Source of the DNA: Ignavibacteriales bacterium
GTDB lineage: Bacteria; Bacteroidota; Ignavibacteria; Ignavibacteriales; Ignavibacteriaceae
Assembly: GCA_016707285.1 (NCBI GenBank)
Contig: JADJIA010000003.1
Span: forward strand, 1 to 64,000
Direction of reading: 5' to 3'
DNA length: 64,000 nt
Position numbers and translations under genes: made by a program
The notes under the pieces: model-generated
Databases searched by the model: none
What the model saw: only the letters and a program-made list of their open reading frames with translations
Told to the model about the DNA's origin: nothing
Shown: positions 17,264-25,752 of the stretch, in pieces
Numbering within the stretch: the first letter of the stretch is position 1
How the letters are laid out: the number at the start of each line of letters is the position of its first letter

Positions 17264-19030
17264 ATGGAATTTAAGTTAAGAACACATAATTGTGGTGAGT
17301 TGCGGGAGAGCAATATTGGAGAAAAAGTTGTACTAAACGGCTGGACAGCAGTGAGAAGAGACCTCGGCGGGGTTATTTTCATCGATCTGCGCGACAGGTT
17401 TGGTATCACCCAGGTGGTATTTGAGCATACTTTTAATGCAGATTCGCATGAACAGGCAAAAGAGTTACGATCAGAATATGTAATCTCTATTGAAGGAACC
17501 GTCAGGAAAAGACCTGAAGGTACTGAAAATGACACTCTGCCTACGGGTATGGTGGATGTGATGGTTGACAAATTGTCGATCCTGAATCGTGCCAAAACAC
17601 CTCCTTTTCCAATTGAAGATGAAATTGATGTACATGAAGAGCTTAGACTAAAATATCGCTACCTTGATCTTCGTCGTCCTGCGATGCAAAAGAATATGCT
17701 TCTTCGTCACAGAATGTATCAGGTTGTGAGAAGTTTCTTCGATACAAACAATTTTGTTGAGATTGAAACACCCATTTTGATGAAATCCACCCCTGAAGGG
17801 GCGAGGGATTTCCTTGTGCCAAGCAGAATGCACAAAGGGAAGTTTTATGCTCTGCCACAGTCTCCTCAGCAGTATAAACAGATATTAATGGTTGCCGGTT
17901 ACGACCGCTATTTCCAGATCGTAAAATGTTTTAGAGATGAAGATCTTAGAGCTGACCGACAATTGGAATTTACCCAGATAGATGTTGAGATGTCGTTCAT
18001 TAATCAGGATTTTGTCTTTTCGACTTTTGAAAAACTTATGAAGATTCTCTACAAAGAGATTTGGGGAAAAGAACTGGAAACTCCAATTCCGCGCCTCACA
18101 TTTGAAGAAGCGATGACATGGTATGGCTCTGATAAACCCGATTTAAGATTTGATCTCAAAATGTCAACTTTAAACGGAGTTTTTGCAAACACCGAATTTA
18201 GAGTATTCAAAGATACCATTGAGACCAAAGGAATTATCACCGGACTTGTAGCCCCGGGTTGTGGCGACTATACCAGGAATCAGCTTGATGTGCTTACCGA
18301 CTTTATCAAAAAACAGGGTGCAGGTGGACTCATCTGGATTCGTGTGAAAGAAGACGGTCTCGAATCTCCTACCATGAAGTTTTTCACGGATGAAGAAAAA
18401 ATCGCCATGGTTGAAGAACTTGGTGCAAAACCGGGTGATTTGATCCTGATCCTTAGTGGTAAAAAATATAAAACCCTCGGATTGATGGGAAACCTTCGTC
18501 TTGAGATGTCCAGAAGATTAAATCTGGTTACGGATGAAACGGAACCAAAACTTCTTTGGGTTAAAGATTTCCCACTTTTTGAATGGGATGAAGAGACCAA
18601 CAGATATTACGCAATGCATCATCCGTTCACTTCCCCCAACATGGAGGATTTGGCACTGATGGATACCAATCCGGCAGAAGTCAGGGCTCAGGCGTATGAT
18701 TTGGTACTTAACGGTAACGAAATCGCCGGTGGAAGTATAAGAATTCATGATTCAGAGTTACAAGCCAAAATGTTTAAAACTCTTGGTTTCACGGAAGAGG
18801 ATGCAAAAGAGAAGTTTGGTTTCCTTATGGGAGCTTTTCAATATGGAGCACCTCCTCATGGTGGAATTGCTTTCGGTTTTGACAGACTCTGCATGATCTT
18901 CTGCGGAGAAAAATCAATTCGTGAAGTAATTGCGTTCCCCAAAACTGCAAACGCCATCTCACTTATGGATGACAATCCTTCTCTCGTCTCCGACGAGCAG
19001 TTGAAGGAACTGCACCTCAGAATCAGATAG
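17264..19030 (+). CDS. aspS: Aspartyl-tRNA synthetase
   Basis: A 588-residue class IIb aminoacyl-tRNA synthetase charging tRNA-Asp (possibly also tRNA-Asn in non-discriminating forms). It has an N-terminal OB anticodon-binding domain (GWTAVRRDLGGVIFIDLRDRFG). Motif 1 lies near FVEIETPILMKSTPEGARDF, motif 2 is CFRDEDLRADRQLEFTQIDVE and motif 3 is GGIAFGFDRLCMIFCG. The bacterial-type GAD insertion domain is present and length is normal. The ATG at 17264 gives MEFKLRTHNCGELR, the usual start. A terminator follows the stop codon. Confidence 0.95.
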   Translation: MEFKLRTHNCGELRESNIGEKVVLNGWTAVRRDLGGVIFIDLRDRFGITQVVFEHTFNADSHEQAKELRSEYVISIEGTVRKRPEGTENDTLPTGMVDVMVDKLSILNRAKTPPFPIEDEIDVHEELRLKYRYLDLRRPAMQKNMLLRHRMYQVVRSFFDTNNFVEIETPILMKSTPEGARDFLVPSRMHKGKFYALPQSPQQYKQILMVAGYDRYFQIVKCFRDEDLRADRQLEFTQIDVEMSFINQDFVFSTFEKLMKILYKEIWGKELETPIPRLTFEEAMTWYGSDKPDLRFDLKMSTLNGVFANTEFRVFKDTIETKGIITGLVAPGCGDYTRNQLDVLTDFIKKQGAGGLIWIRVKEDGLESPTMKFFTDEEKIAMVEELGAKPGDLILILSGKKYKTLGLMGNLRLEMSRRLNLVTDETEPKLLWVKDFPLFEWDEETNRYYAMHHPFTSPNMEDLALMDTNPAEVRAQAYDLVLNGNEIAGGSIRIHDSELQAKMFKTLGFTEEDAKEKFGFLMGAFQYGAPPHGGIAFGFDRLCMIFCGEKSIREVIAFPKTANAISLMDDNPSLVSDEQLKELHLRIR

Positions 19031-19037
19031 TAATTTA

Positions 19038-19065
19038 AACCCGGTGATGAGCCGGGTTTTTTTTT
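19038..19065 (+). terminator. Rho-independent terminator of aspS
   Basis: AACCCGG-TGATGAG-CCGGGTT stem-loop immediately followed by a nine-base T run, seven bases after the aspS stop codon. Confidence 0.85.
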
Positions 19066-19096
19066 ATTATATTTCCTTCCTGATTCAGAGAAATTT

Positions 19097-20824
19097 ATGA
19101 GCCAAAAAATGAAGAAGCGAATCCCATCAAAATCATCGAATTATGCCAGTCTTATAGAAGAGAATGCTTATTATGTTGATAAAACTGCGTATATAGAAAC
19201 GCTTGAGTCGATTAGCGATAAATACATCTTCTTTCTCCGTCCCCGCCGATTTGGTAAATCGCTTCACCTCTCGATGCTTGAGCATTATTACGGCATTCAA
19301 CACAAAGACAAATTTGATGAGCTATTTGGACAATATTTTATAGGCAAACCCGGTAACACTACTCCGCTCAAGAGCAGCTATTACATCCTGAATTTTAGTT
19401 TTAGCGGTATAAAGACACAAGAACCGGAGAATATAGAGAAGGAATTTAATTCAGAAGTATCATCACAAATATTTAAATTTTTAAATACTTATTCCATAGG
19501 GACTGAAGAGGATTCTCGAGTTTTTGAAGGTGATCTGTCAAGTCCCGATCTTATGCGGAAGTTTTTTACTCTCTTCAAAAAAATTGTTCCTTCCGGGAAG
19601 GTTTATATACTTATTGACGAATACGACCATTTTACGAACGAATTATTTGCGTTCAATAGAGTACATTTTAAAGATGTAGTGTCCCGAAACGGCTGGGTAC
19701 GTAAGTTTTATGAAGTAATTAAGCAGTACATGGGAGAAGGAATAGTTGATCGTTTTTTTGCCACAGGTGTAACTCCTGTAACTCTCGACAGTATGACAAG
19801 TGGGTTTAATGTTGCTCAAAATATTACGCTCGATTACAGATTTCATGCGATGGCAGGTTTTACTGAAGCTGAACTTAAGGGAATGATCGAAAATACTGTC
19901 TATGAAAAAGGTAAATTCGATATTAATGCTATCGTCTCCGATATGCGTTCCTGGTATAACGGTAGTAAATTCTCAAAGGATGCTAATGAAAGATTATATA
20001 ATCCTCAGATGGTCATTTCATTTTTGGCAAAATTCTCCGACAGGTTTATATATCCTGATGAAATGGCAGATATCAATGTTACTTCCGATTACAAAAAAAT
20101 AGCAAATATACTTGCCCCGTTATCTCATGACGACTCTGACAATATTATCTCAGAAGTATTGAATACGGACAGAATAACTGAAAGACTGACAATACAATAC
20201 AACTTTGAACTTCCATACACAAAAACAGAAGCGGTTTCATTGCTTTTTTATAATGGTTTGCTTACCATTGAAAGTGCTATTGTAAGTATGTATAACTATG
20301 TAATTCCAAATTATGTAATGAAGCAGATGTACTGGGAGTTTTTCCGTTACAAGTTTACGATGGAGAAGGAACTTCGGTACGATAATACAAAAATAGACAG
20401 ATCGATAATGCAGATGTTCATTGAGGGAAAGATCGAGATGCTTGTTGAGTATGTTCATACTATCTTAAAAAATCTTTCAAACCGTGATCTGCAAAAGTTC
20501 AGTGAGAAGAACATAAAAATGATCTTTATGACACTTCTGATGGGAAACAATGCCTATTTTGTTAAAAGTGAAAACGAAAATAATGAGGGGTATGCAGATC
20601 TTTTGTTAATCCCCACTAAACTTAATCCCGGTAAAGAAAATTTCCTTTTAGAACTTAAATATCTGAAAAAGAGCAGTAAAGTCGATCTTGAAGTTGCAAA
20701 GAACAAAGCCGTTGAACAGGTTTCGAAATATAAAACAGAACTCGCAAGCGAAGGGATTGTCTGCAGGACATTTGCGATAGTGTTTGTTGGCAAGAGTGAG
20801 TATGTTGTTGCGGAAGTATTTTAG
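19097..20824 (+). CDS. AAA-ATPase-like / PD-(D/E)XK nuclease family protein
   Basis: A 575-residue protein of the large 'AAA-ATPase_like plus PDDEXK_9' family. The N-terminus has YVDKTAYIETL followed by the Walker A-like FLRPRRFGKSLHLSML (K54) and the Walker B-like VYILIDEYDHF. Near the C-terminus GYADLLLIP...FLLELKYLKK carries the D and ExK residues of a PD-(D/E)XK nuclease fold. Such genes occur in many near-identical copies in Bacteroidota and other anaerobes and are suspected to be mobile or defence-linked, but no role is proven. It stands between aspS and a block of degenerate repeats. Confidence 0.85.
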   Translation: MSQKMKKRIPSKSSNYASLIEENAYYVDKTAYIETLESISDKYIFFLRPRRFGKSLHLSMLEHYYGIQHKDKFDELFGQYFIGKPGNTTPLKSSYYILNFSFSGIKTQEPENIEKEFNSEVSSQIFKFLNTYSIGTEEDSRVFEGDLSSPDLMRKFFTLFKKIVPSGKVYILIDEYDHFTNELFAFNRVHFKDVVSRNGWVRKFYEVIKQYMGEGIVDRFFATGVTPVTLDSMTSGFNVAQNITLDYRFHAMAGFTEAELKGMIENTVYEKGKFDINAIVSDMRSWYNGSKFSKDANERLYNPQMVISFLAKFSDRFIYPDEMADINVTSDYKKIANILAPLSHDDSDNIISEVLNTDRITERLTIQYNFELPYTKTEAVSLLFYNGLLTIESAIVSMYNYVIPNYVMKQMYWEFFRYKFTMEKELRYDNTKIDRSIMQMFIEGKIEMLVEYVHTILKNLSNRDLQKFSEKNIKMIFMTLLMGNNAYFVKSENENNEGYADLLLIPTKLNPGKENFLLELKYLKKSSKVDLEVAKNKAVEQVSKYKTELASEGIVCRTFAIVFVGKSEYVVAEVF

Positions 20825-21004
20825 GGACGCGGATACACACAGATTAGACGGATTTTCGCGGATTTTTGTACCGAAGTTCTGAAGTTGTAAAGTACTCAAG
20901 TTTCTCGAGTTTCTCAAGTCACTCAAGTACAGAATCACTGAAGTTCTGAGGTTCCGAAGTTCTGAAGTACTCAAGTTTCTCTTATTAGAATAAATTAAAT
21001 TGGA
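20825..21004. repeat. Degenerate decanucleotide repeat block
   Basis: After 'gacgcggatacacacagatt...gcggattttt', which resembles the repeats at 848-955, the sequence from about 20870 to 20990 is built of ten-base-spaced variants of gaagttctga, actcaagttt and ctcaagtcac. The same units recur at 62369-62519 and 63118-63165. Spacing and content vary, so it is not a CRISPR array. No open frame crosses it. Confidence 0.6.
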
Positions 21005-22417
21005 GTGGAAGTGGAAACTTATGGTTTTTTAGTTGTTGGTTTGGTTGTGGGAATTATTGTAGGATATCTGATTGCAAATGCAAAAAAATCCGGGGTTCAG
21101 AGTGAGATGGCAGTGCTTACGGAAAAGAGCAAAAGATCGGAAAATGAGGCAGTTACTCTTAAAGGACAATTGGACAAAGAGAGGACAAATTACAATAACC
21201 AGCTTCGACAACTGGAATCGGAGAAAGGGAGATTCGAAGAGAGTGCCCGCCGCATACCATATCTTGAAGAAGAGTTAAAATCTCTGCAAGAGTCATCCAA
21301 GAATTTAAAAGCCCAAAATGCTGCTTTAAATGAACGCTACATTGCAGAAAAAGAGAGTCTTGAGCTACGCCTTACTGAATTAAAAGAAGCAAAAGAAGCC
21401 CTCACCAAAGAATTTGAGAATATCGCTAACAAGATATTTGAATCCAAGAATCAGACTTTCACCGAACAGAGCAAATCAAATCTTGAATCCCTCCTCCAGC
21501 CTTTTAAAGAAAATATTTCTGAATTCAAAACAAGAGTTGAGAATATCTACACCGAGGAAACCAGAGAACGATCATCTTTACGAACCGAATTGAATGCACT
21601 TAGGGATCTAAATTTGCAGTTGAATGAAGGTGCCAAAAATCTTACAAATGCTTTAAAAGGTGATAAAAAAAAGCAGGGGACATGGGGTGAACTGATACTT
21701 GAGCGAATTTTTGAAATTTCAGGATTGACAAAAGGGAGCGAGTACAGAATCCAGGTGTCGGGGATTGGTATAGAGGGTGCAAGATATCAACCCGATGCAA
21801 TTGTTTATCTGCCTGATAACAAACAAATAATTGTGGATGCAAAAACTTCCCTTGTGGCTTATGAACGCTACTTTTCTGCCGAAGAGGAGTCCATTAAAAA
21901 GACGGCACTCTCTGAACATATTAATGCAATTGAAAAACATATAAATGATCTGAGCGCAAAAGAATATTATCGAATAGAGGGAGTTACCTCTCTCGACTAT
22001 GTATTGATGTTTATACCAATAGAACCCGCATTTGACCTCTTGATGCAGGAGTCGCCTGAAACCTACAACAGAGCTCTCGAAAAAAATATTATCCTTGTTA
22101 CCCGAACCACACTTCTCGTGACTTTAAAAACAATCGGAAGTATCTGGAAAACCGAAAAACGGAATCAGAATGCAATCCTGATTGCCAACAAGGTTCAAGA
22201 CTTTTTAAAGAAATTAGAGCGGTTTGTCGAAAACTTTGAGGAAGTTGGAAAAGCACTCGATAAAGCGCAACGGGTATATGGTGATGCAAACAATCAGTTA
22301 CGGGATGGCAGGGGGAACCTGACTTCACGCGGGTATGAGATAGCACAACTGGGAGGTTTCCAGGTTAAAAAATTAACCGCCGGTGACGAGACAATCCCGG
22401 AAGAAGATGAAAAATAA
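21005..22417 (+). CDS. rmuC: RmuC-family DNA recombination protein
   Basis: A 470-residue protein. An N-terminal membrane helix (FLVVGLVVGIIVGYLIA) is followed by a long coiled coil to about residue 215. The conserved RmuC nuclease-like core then contains KKKQGTWGELILERIFE, the YQPDAIVYLPDNKQIIVDAKTS strand pair with acidic/lysine residues, and YVLMFIPIEPAFD. RmuC limits rearrangements at inverted repeats, probably as a PD-(D/E)XK-like nuclease. The start is GTG; two in-frame GTGs (21005 and 21011) are possible, and the GGAG at 21002 fits the second better. A 10-base repeat block lies directly upstream. Confidence 0.88.
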   Translation: MEVETYGFLVVGLVVGIIVGYLIANAKKSGVQSEMAVLTEKSKRSENEAVTLKGQLDKERTNYNNQLRQLESEKGRFEESARRIPYLEEELKSLQESSKNLKAQNAALNERYIAEKESLELRLTELKEAKEALTKEFENIANKIFESKNQTFTEQSKSNLESLLQPFKENISEFKTRVENIYTEETRERSSLRTELNALRDLNLQLNEGAKNLTNALKGDKKKQGTWGELILERIFEISGLTKGSEYRIQVSGIGIEGARYQPDAIVYLPDNKQIIVDAKTSLVAYERYFSAEEESIKKTALSEHINAIEKHINDLSAKEYYRIEGVTSLDYVLMFIPIEPAFDLLMQESPETYNRALEKNIILVTRTTLLVTLKTIGSIWKTEKRNQNAILIANKVQDFLKKLERFVENFEEVGKALDKAQRVYGDANNQLRDGRGNLTSRGYEIAQLGGFQVKKLTAGDETIPEEDEK

Positions 22418-22451
22418 ATAAACTAAAAATGTATAAACAAGGAGTAAAGTT

Positions 22452-22760
22452 ATGTTGGAGTATAAAGGTGGCGATGGCCAGACAAAAGAGACAGCCATTA
22501 AAATAGTTGGAGCAGAGAACGGAAATAAAGGGATAGAGGCCGAGTATAACTATCTTAGACTGTTTTCTGAATATTTAGAGGAAGAAATAAAAATCGTCCG
22601 CCAAACCCTTGAGCATGATGGTGATAAAAGTTACGACCTATTTCTCCTGCAATTTGAGGATGGGGAACAAAGGGACCTTTGGTTTGACATCACAGACTTT
22701 TACGGGAATTATTCAATTGCTGATTTTCACCTGCCGGCCGACACCCCGGAAAATGATTGA
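22452..22760 (+). CDS. Small unknown cytoplasmic protein
   Basis: A 102-residue acidic soluble protein with a good AAGGAG ribosome-binding site just before the ATG. The N-terminal MLEYKGGDGQTKETAIKIVGAENGNKGIEAEY segment and the FEDGEQRDLWFDITDFYG strand suggest a small alpha/beta domain. I do not recognise a characterised family. It follows rmuC by 34 bases and probably shares its transcript, converging on the YpdA-like gene. Confidence 0.6.
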   Translation: MLEYKGGDGQTKETAIKIVGAENGNKGIEAEYNYLRLFSEYLEEEIKIVRQTLEHDGDKSYDLFLLQFEDGEQRDLWFDITDFYGNYSIADFHLPADTPEND

Positions 22761-22774
22761 ACAACGATTATCTT

Positions 22775-23737
22775 CTACAAAATACCTTTGATATAATTAA
22801 AGATATTTGTCGCGTGGTATCTTGAATTTTCAATAAACCATTTTCTGGTTTCCTGACCACAGCAGACCACCCCGGCAAGGAATACTCCCGGGATGTTGGT
22901 TTGGAATGTTGTGTTATCGTATTGTGGCTCCATCGTCACAGGATCAATTGTTGCGACCCCAATCCTCGTGAGGAAATCATAATCGGGACGATAACCGGTC
23001 ATTGCCAACACAAAATCATTTTTGATGGTTATTATGCCCTCCGGAGATGAAATCAGGACACTATCTGCCTTAATTTCTGTCACGGTTGAATTAAAATAGG
23101 CTTTAATGCTGCCATCGGTAATTCGATTTTCAATATCGGGTCTTACCCAGTATTTTACACCTTTGTCGATGTTATCATGTTTGATCACCATCGTTACCCT
23201 TGCCCCTTTTCTAAAAGTTTCCAACGCCACATCCACCGCCGAATTTCCTCCTCCAATCACAACAATATCCATATTTGCATACAGGTGTGGATCGTCATAA
23301 TAATGTTTCACTTTGGGCAGTTCCTCACCGGGGATGTTCATTAGATTTGGGAAATCGAAGAATCCGGTGGAAACAATAACAATTTTTGATTTGTAAACAT
23401 TTTTATCGGTGAGGATCGTGAAATCACCTTTTGATCCCGAAACATTTTCAACATATTCATACAAATTAATATCAAGTTGCCAAGAATCTGCCACTCTCCG
23501 GTAATATTCAAGAGCTTCACTTCTGGTCGGTTTGGTGCCATGAGAAATGAAGGGGACTTCGCCGATTTCGAGTCTCTCTGAAGTGGAGAAAAAAGTCATG
23601 TTAACGGGATAGTTAAAAATGGAGTTTACCAGACACCCTTTTTCGATGACTTTGTAAGTGAGGTTGTTCCTTTTTGCTTCGATAGCACAAGCGAGTCCAA
23701 TGGGACCTGCACCGATAATAATTATATCATATTGCAT
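22775..23737 (-). CDS. ypdA: YpdA-family FAD/NAD(P) disulfide oxidoreductase-like protein
   Basis: A 320-residue thioredoxin-reductase-like flavoprotein. It has the FAD site IIIGAGPIGLACAIEA at the N-terminus, an NAD(P) site VVIGGGNSAVDVALE in the middle and a C-terminal GYRPDYDFL...FLAGVVCCGQ FAD loop. It lacks the CxxC redox pair of thioredoxin reductase. This layout and the NYPVNMTFFSTSERLEIG region match YpdA, the bacillithiol disulfide reductase of Firmicutes and Bacteroidota. The open frame extends 17 codons upstream, but the ATG at 23737 sits right before the FAD motif. It is divergent from the DUF2203 gene. Confidence 0.82.
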   Translation of the reverse strand: MQYDIIIIGAGPIGLACAIEAKRNNLTYKVIEKGCLVNSIFNYPVNMTFFSTSERLEIGEVPFISHGTKPTRSEALEYYRRVADSWQLDINLYEYVENVSGSKGDFTILTDKNVYKSKIVIVSTGFFDFPNLMNIPGEELPKVKHYYDDPHLYANMDIVVIGGGNSAVDVALETFRKGARVTMVIKHDNIDKGVKYWVRPDIENRITDGSIKAYFNSTVTEIKADSVLISSPEGIITIKNDFVLAMTGYRPDYDFLTRIGVATIDPVTMEPQYDNTTFQTNIPGVFLAGVVCCGQETRKWFIENSRYHATNIFNYIKGIL

Positions 23738-23810
23738 GGATTGAATAGTTTTTCGATTTCTGTTGTTATAAGAATATGTAGAATTCAAGAATTTAAATTA
23801 GGTAAACTCA

Positions 23811-24194
23811 ATGGAAACAGAAATTAAATATTTCACCCCAAAGGAAGCAGCGAAAACTCTTCCACTCGTTAGAAAAATCGTTAGTGATATTCTTATTGAG
23901 GGGAAGGATCTAAAGTCACTTGCACAAATCCAACCGCGAACCGCTGAAATTGAAGCCTTGGTAGAGGTTCGTAAAACCAATATCCTGAATTACATCGAAG
24001 AGCTCACAGAAATCGGGTGTTTCTTTAAAGACTGGAACTTTGAATTTGGGCTTGTCGATTTTCCTTCGGTCATCGAGGGGGAAGAAGTGTTGTTATGTTG
24101 GAAAAGTGATGAGGATGAGATCAGGTTTTATCATGGCTATAACGATGGATTTAAAGGAAGAAAAGAAATCCCTGAAGATTATCTGGAGATTTAA
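23811..24194 (+). CDS. DUF2203 family protein
   Basis: A 127-residue protein with the DUF2203 pattern: YFTPKEAAKTLPLVRKIV at the start, a helical middle and the signature IGCFFKDWNFEFGLVDFPS...EVLLCWKSDEDEIRFYHGY at the end. The family's role is unknown. It ends five bases before the first CrtI-like gene, so it heads the carotenoid transcription unit, although the link to carotenoids may be only positional. Confidence 0.85.
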   Translation: METEIKYFTPKEAAKTLPLVRKIVSDILIEGKDLKSLAQIQPRTAEIEALVEVRKTNILNYIEELTEIGCFFKDWNFEFGLVDFPSVIEGEEVLLCWKSDEDEIRFYHGYNDGFKGRKEIPEDYLEI

Positions 24195-24199
24195 TTACA

Positions 24200-25672
24200 A
24201 TGATTTATGACAACATAGTAGTGGGAGCGGGATATGGAGGATTAACAGCTGCTGCACTCCTGGCAAAAGCCGGGCAAAAAGTCCTGTTGTTGGAAGCACA
24301 CACGGTTCCGGGGGGATGCGCCTCTTTCTATAATAGAAAAGGGATTTTGTTCGATTCGGGGGCTACCACACTAAGTGGAATGGCGGAAGGACAGCCGATG
24401 AACAAGTTGTTCAAGGAGCTTGAAATAGAACCAAATGTTAAAAAACTTGATCCCGGGATGATCATCAAATTTGGTGACAGAGAGTTGGTGAGGCATTCGG
24501 GGCTTGAGCATTGGATTATAGAATGTGAACAATTTTTTGGACTTAAGGGAATCAGAGAATTCTGGGAATTAGTGCATTCGATCGACAAAAAAGGTTACAA
24601 ACTGATCGCCCAAAACAAAAGGATTCCACCTGTTTCGGCAGGTGATTTGCTGAGTCTGGTAAAACCCTCAAATCTTAAGGGACTTCCACTTCTACCGTAT
24701 CTCTTTAAACCCGTTGAAGCGGTATTGAAAAAATTTGGACTCAGCGACGATCCCCTTTTTCGCAGTTTCATCGATGAACAACTTCTAATCACCACACAAA
24801 ATAGAGCGGATGATGCTCCCTTTTTAACGGCAGCAATGGGGTTGGCATATCCTGCCGAAACTTACTATCCCTATGGTGGTCTCTTCTTTCCAGCTAAACA
24901 AATTGAAAAAAGATTTAAGGATTTTGGAGGAACAGTAAAATATAAAAAGAGAGTGAAGGCGATAAAGAAAGAAAAAGAAAGATATAAAATAACAACTGAT
25001 GATGGAAGTGAGTATGTTTGTAATGGAGTAATAACAAATATTCCATTTTGGAATCTTTCGGCGATTACAGAGGGTGAATTAAAAGAATATTTTATTAAAG
25101 TTGCTCCAAAAACAGATGGAGCCTGGGGTGCTTTTATGATCAATTTTGCGATTAATTGTGACCGCAAGGAAGATCTGAAATCGGTTTATTGGCAGATACA
25201 TGTTCCTGAGGAAGTGCCTTATTGTGAATCGAAATCTTTTTTTGTGACAATTTCGCCTGAAGACGACACACAGAAGGCTCCCGAGGGGGTTAAAAGTATA
25301 ACAATATCGCTTCACACCAAGTCTGAAAACTGGTATGGACTAACCAAAGAGGAGTATATTCGAAGAAAAAACGAAACGGGTAATTTCATCGTTCAAAAAT
25401 TTGATGAAGCCTTTCCGGCGCTGGCGGGATTTGAAAAAAGTCATGTCGAATATGGTACTCCCGTAACATTTGAAAAATATACCGGTCGCTTCAGCGGGTT
25501 GGTGGGTGGGGTGCCTCATTCAGTAAAAAACAATTTGTTAAAAATGCACTCGGGAGTAACCCCGTTTAATGGTTTTTATCTCACGGGAGATACAGTATTT
25601 CCCGGTCAGGGAACCGTGGCAGTTACAATCGGTGCCTCGAATTTAGTTGCACGAATCTTAGACAAAAGATAA
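24200..25672 (+). CDS. CrtI-family FAD oxidoreductase (desaturase or isomerase), role unassigned
   Basis: A 490-residue flavoprotein with the dinucleotide fold VVGAGYGGLTAAALLAKAG and the LLEAHTVPGGCASF loop. It has a C-terminal FAD-closing segment GFYLTGDTVFPGQGTVAVTIGASN. It belongs to the broad phytoene desaturase/carotene isomerase (CrtI/CrtH/CrtO) superfamily but is clearly distinct from the two other CrtI-type proteins in the operon. It could be a carotene isomerase, another desaturase or an oxidase of a carotenoid end group. An 80-base gap, the widest in the operon, separates it from crtI and may hold a promoter. Confidence 0.7.
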   Translation: MIYDNIVVGAGYGGLTAAALLAKAGQKVLLLEAHTVPGGCASFYNRKGILFDSGATTLSGMAEGQPMNKLFKELEIEPNVKKLDPGMIIKFGDRELVRHSGLEHWIIECEQFFGLKGIREFWELVHSIDKKGYKLIAQNKRIPPVSAGDLLSLVKPSNLKGLPLLPYLFKPVEAVLKKFGLSDDPLFRSFIDEQLLITTQNRADDAPFLTAAMGLAYPAETYYPYGGLFFPAKQIEKRFKDFGGTVKYKKRVKAIKKEKERYKITTDDGSEYVCNGVITNIPFWNLSAITEGELKEYFIKVAPKTDGAWGAFMINFAINCDRKEDLKSVYWQIHVPEEVPYCESKSFFVTISPEDDTQKAPEGVKSITISLHTKSENWYGLTKEEYIRRKNETGNFIVQKFDEAFPALAGFEKSHVEYGTPVTFEKYTGRFSGLVGGVPHSVKNNLLKMHSGVTPFNGFYLTGDTVFPGQGTVAVTIGASNLVARILDKR

Positions 25673-25752
25673 ACAGGCGCACTTATTTTTAAAAAAGTGA
25701 ACTTATATTAAACAGGCTTGGTTACTCTGTTATCAAACACAAAGCAGATAGA

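Noticed and set aside
20870..20990. CRISPR array
   Set aside because: Units are about ten bases with no unique spacers of constant length, and no cas genes are in the window.
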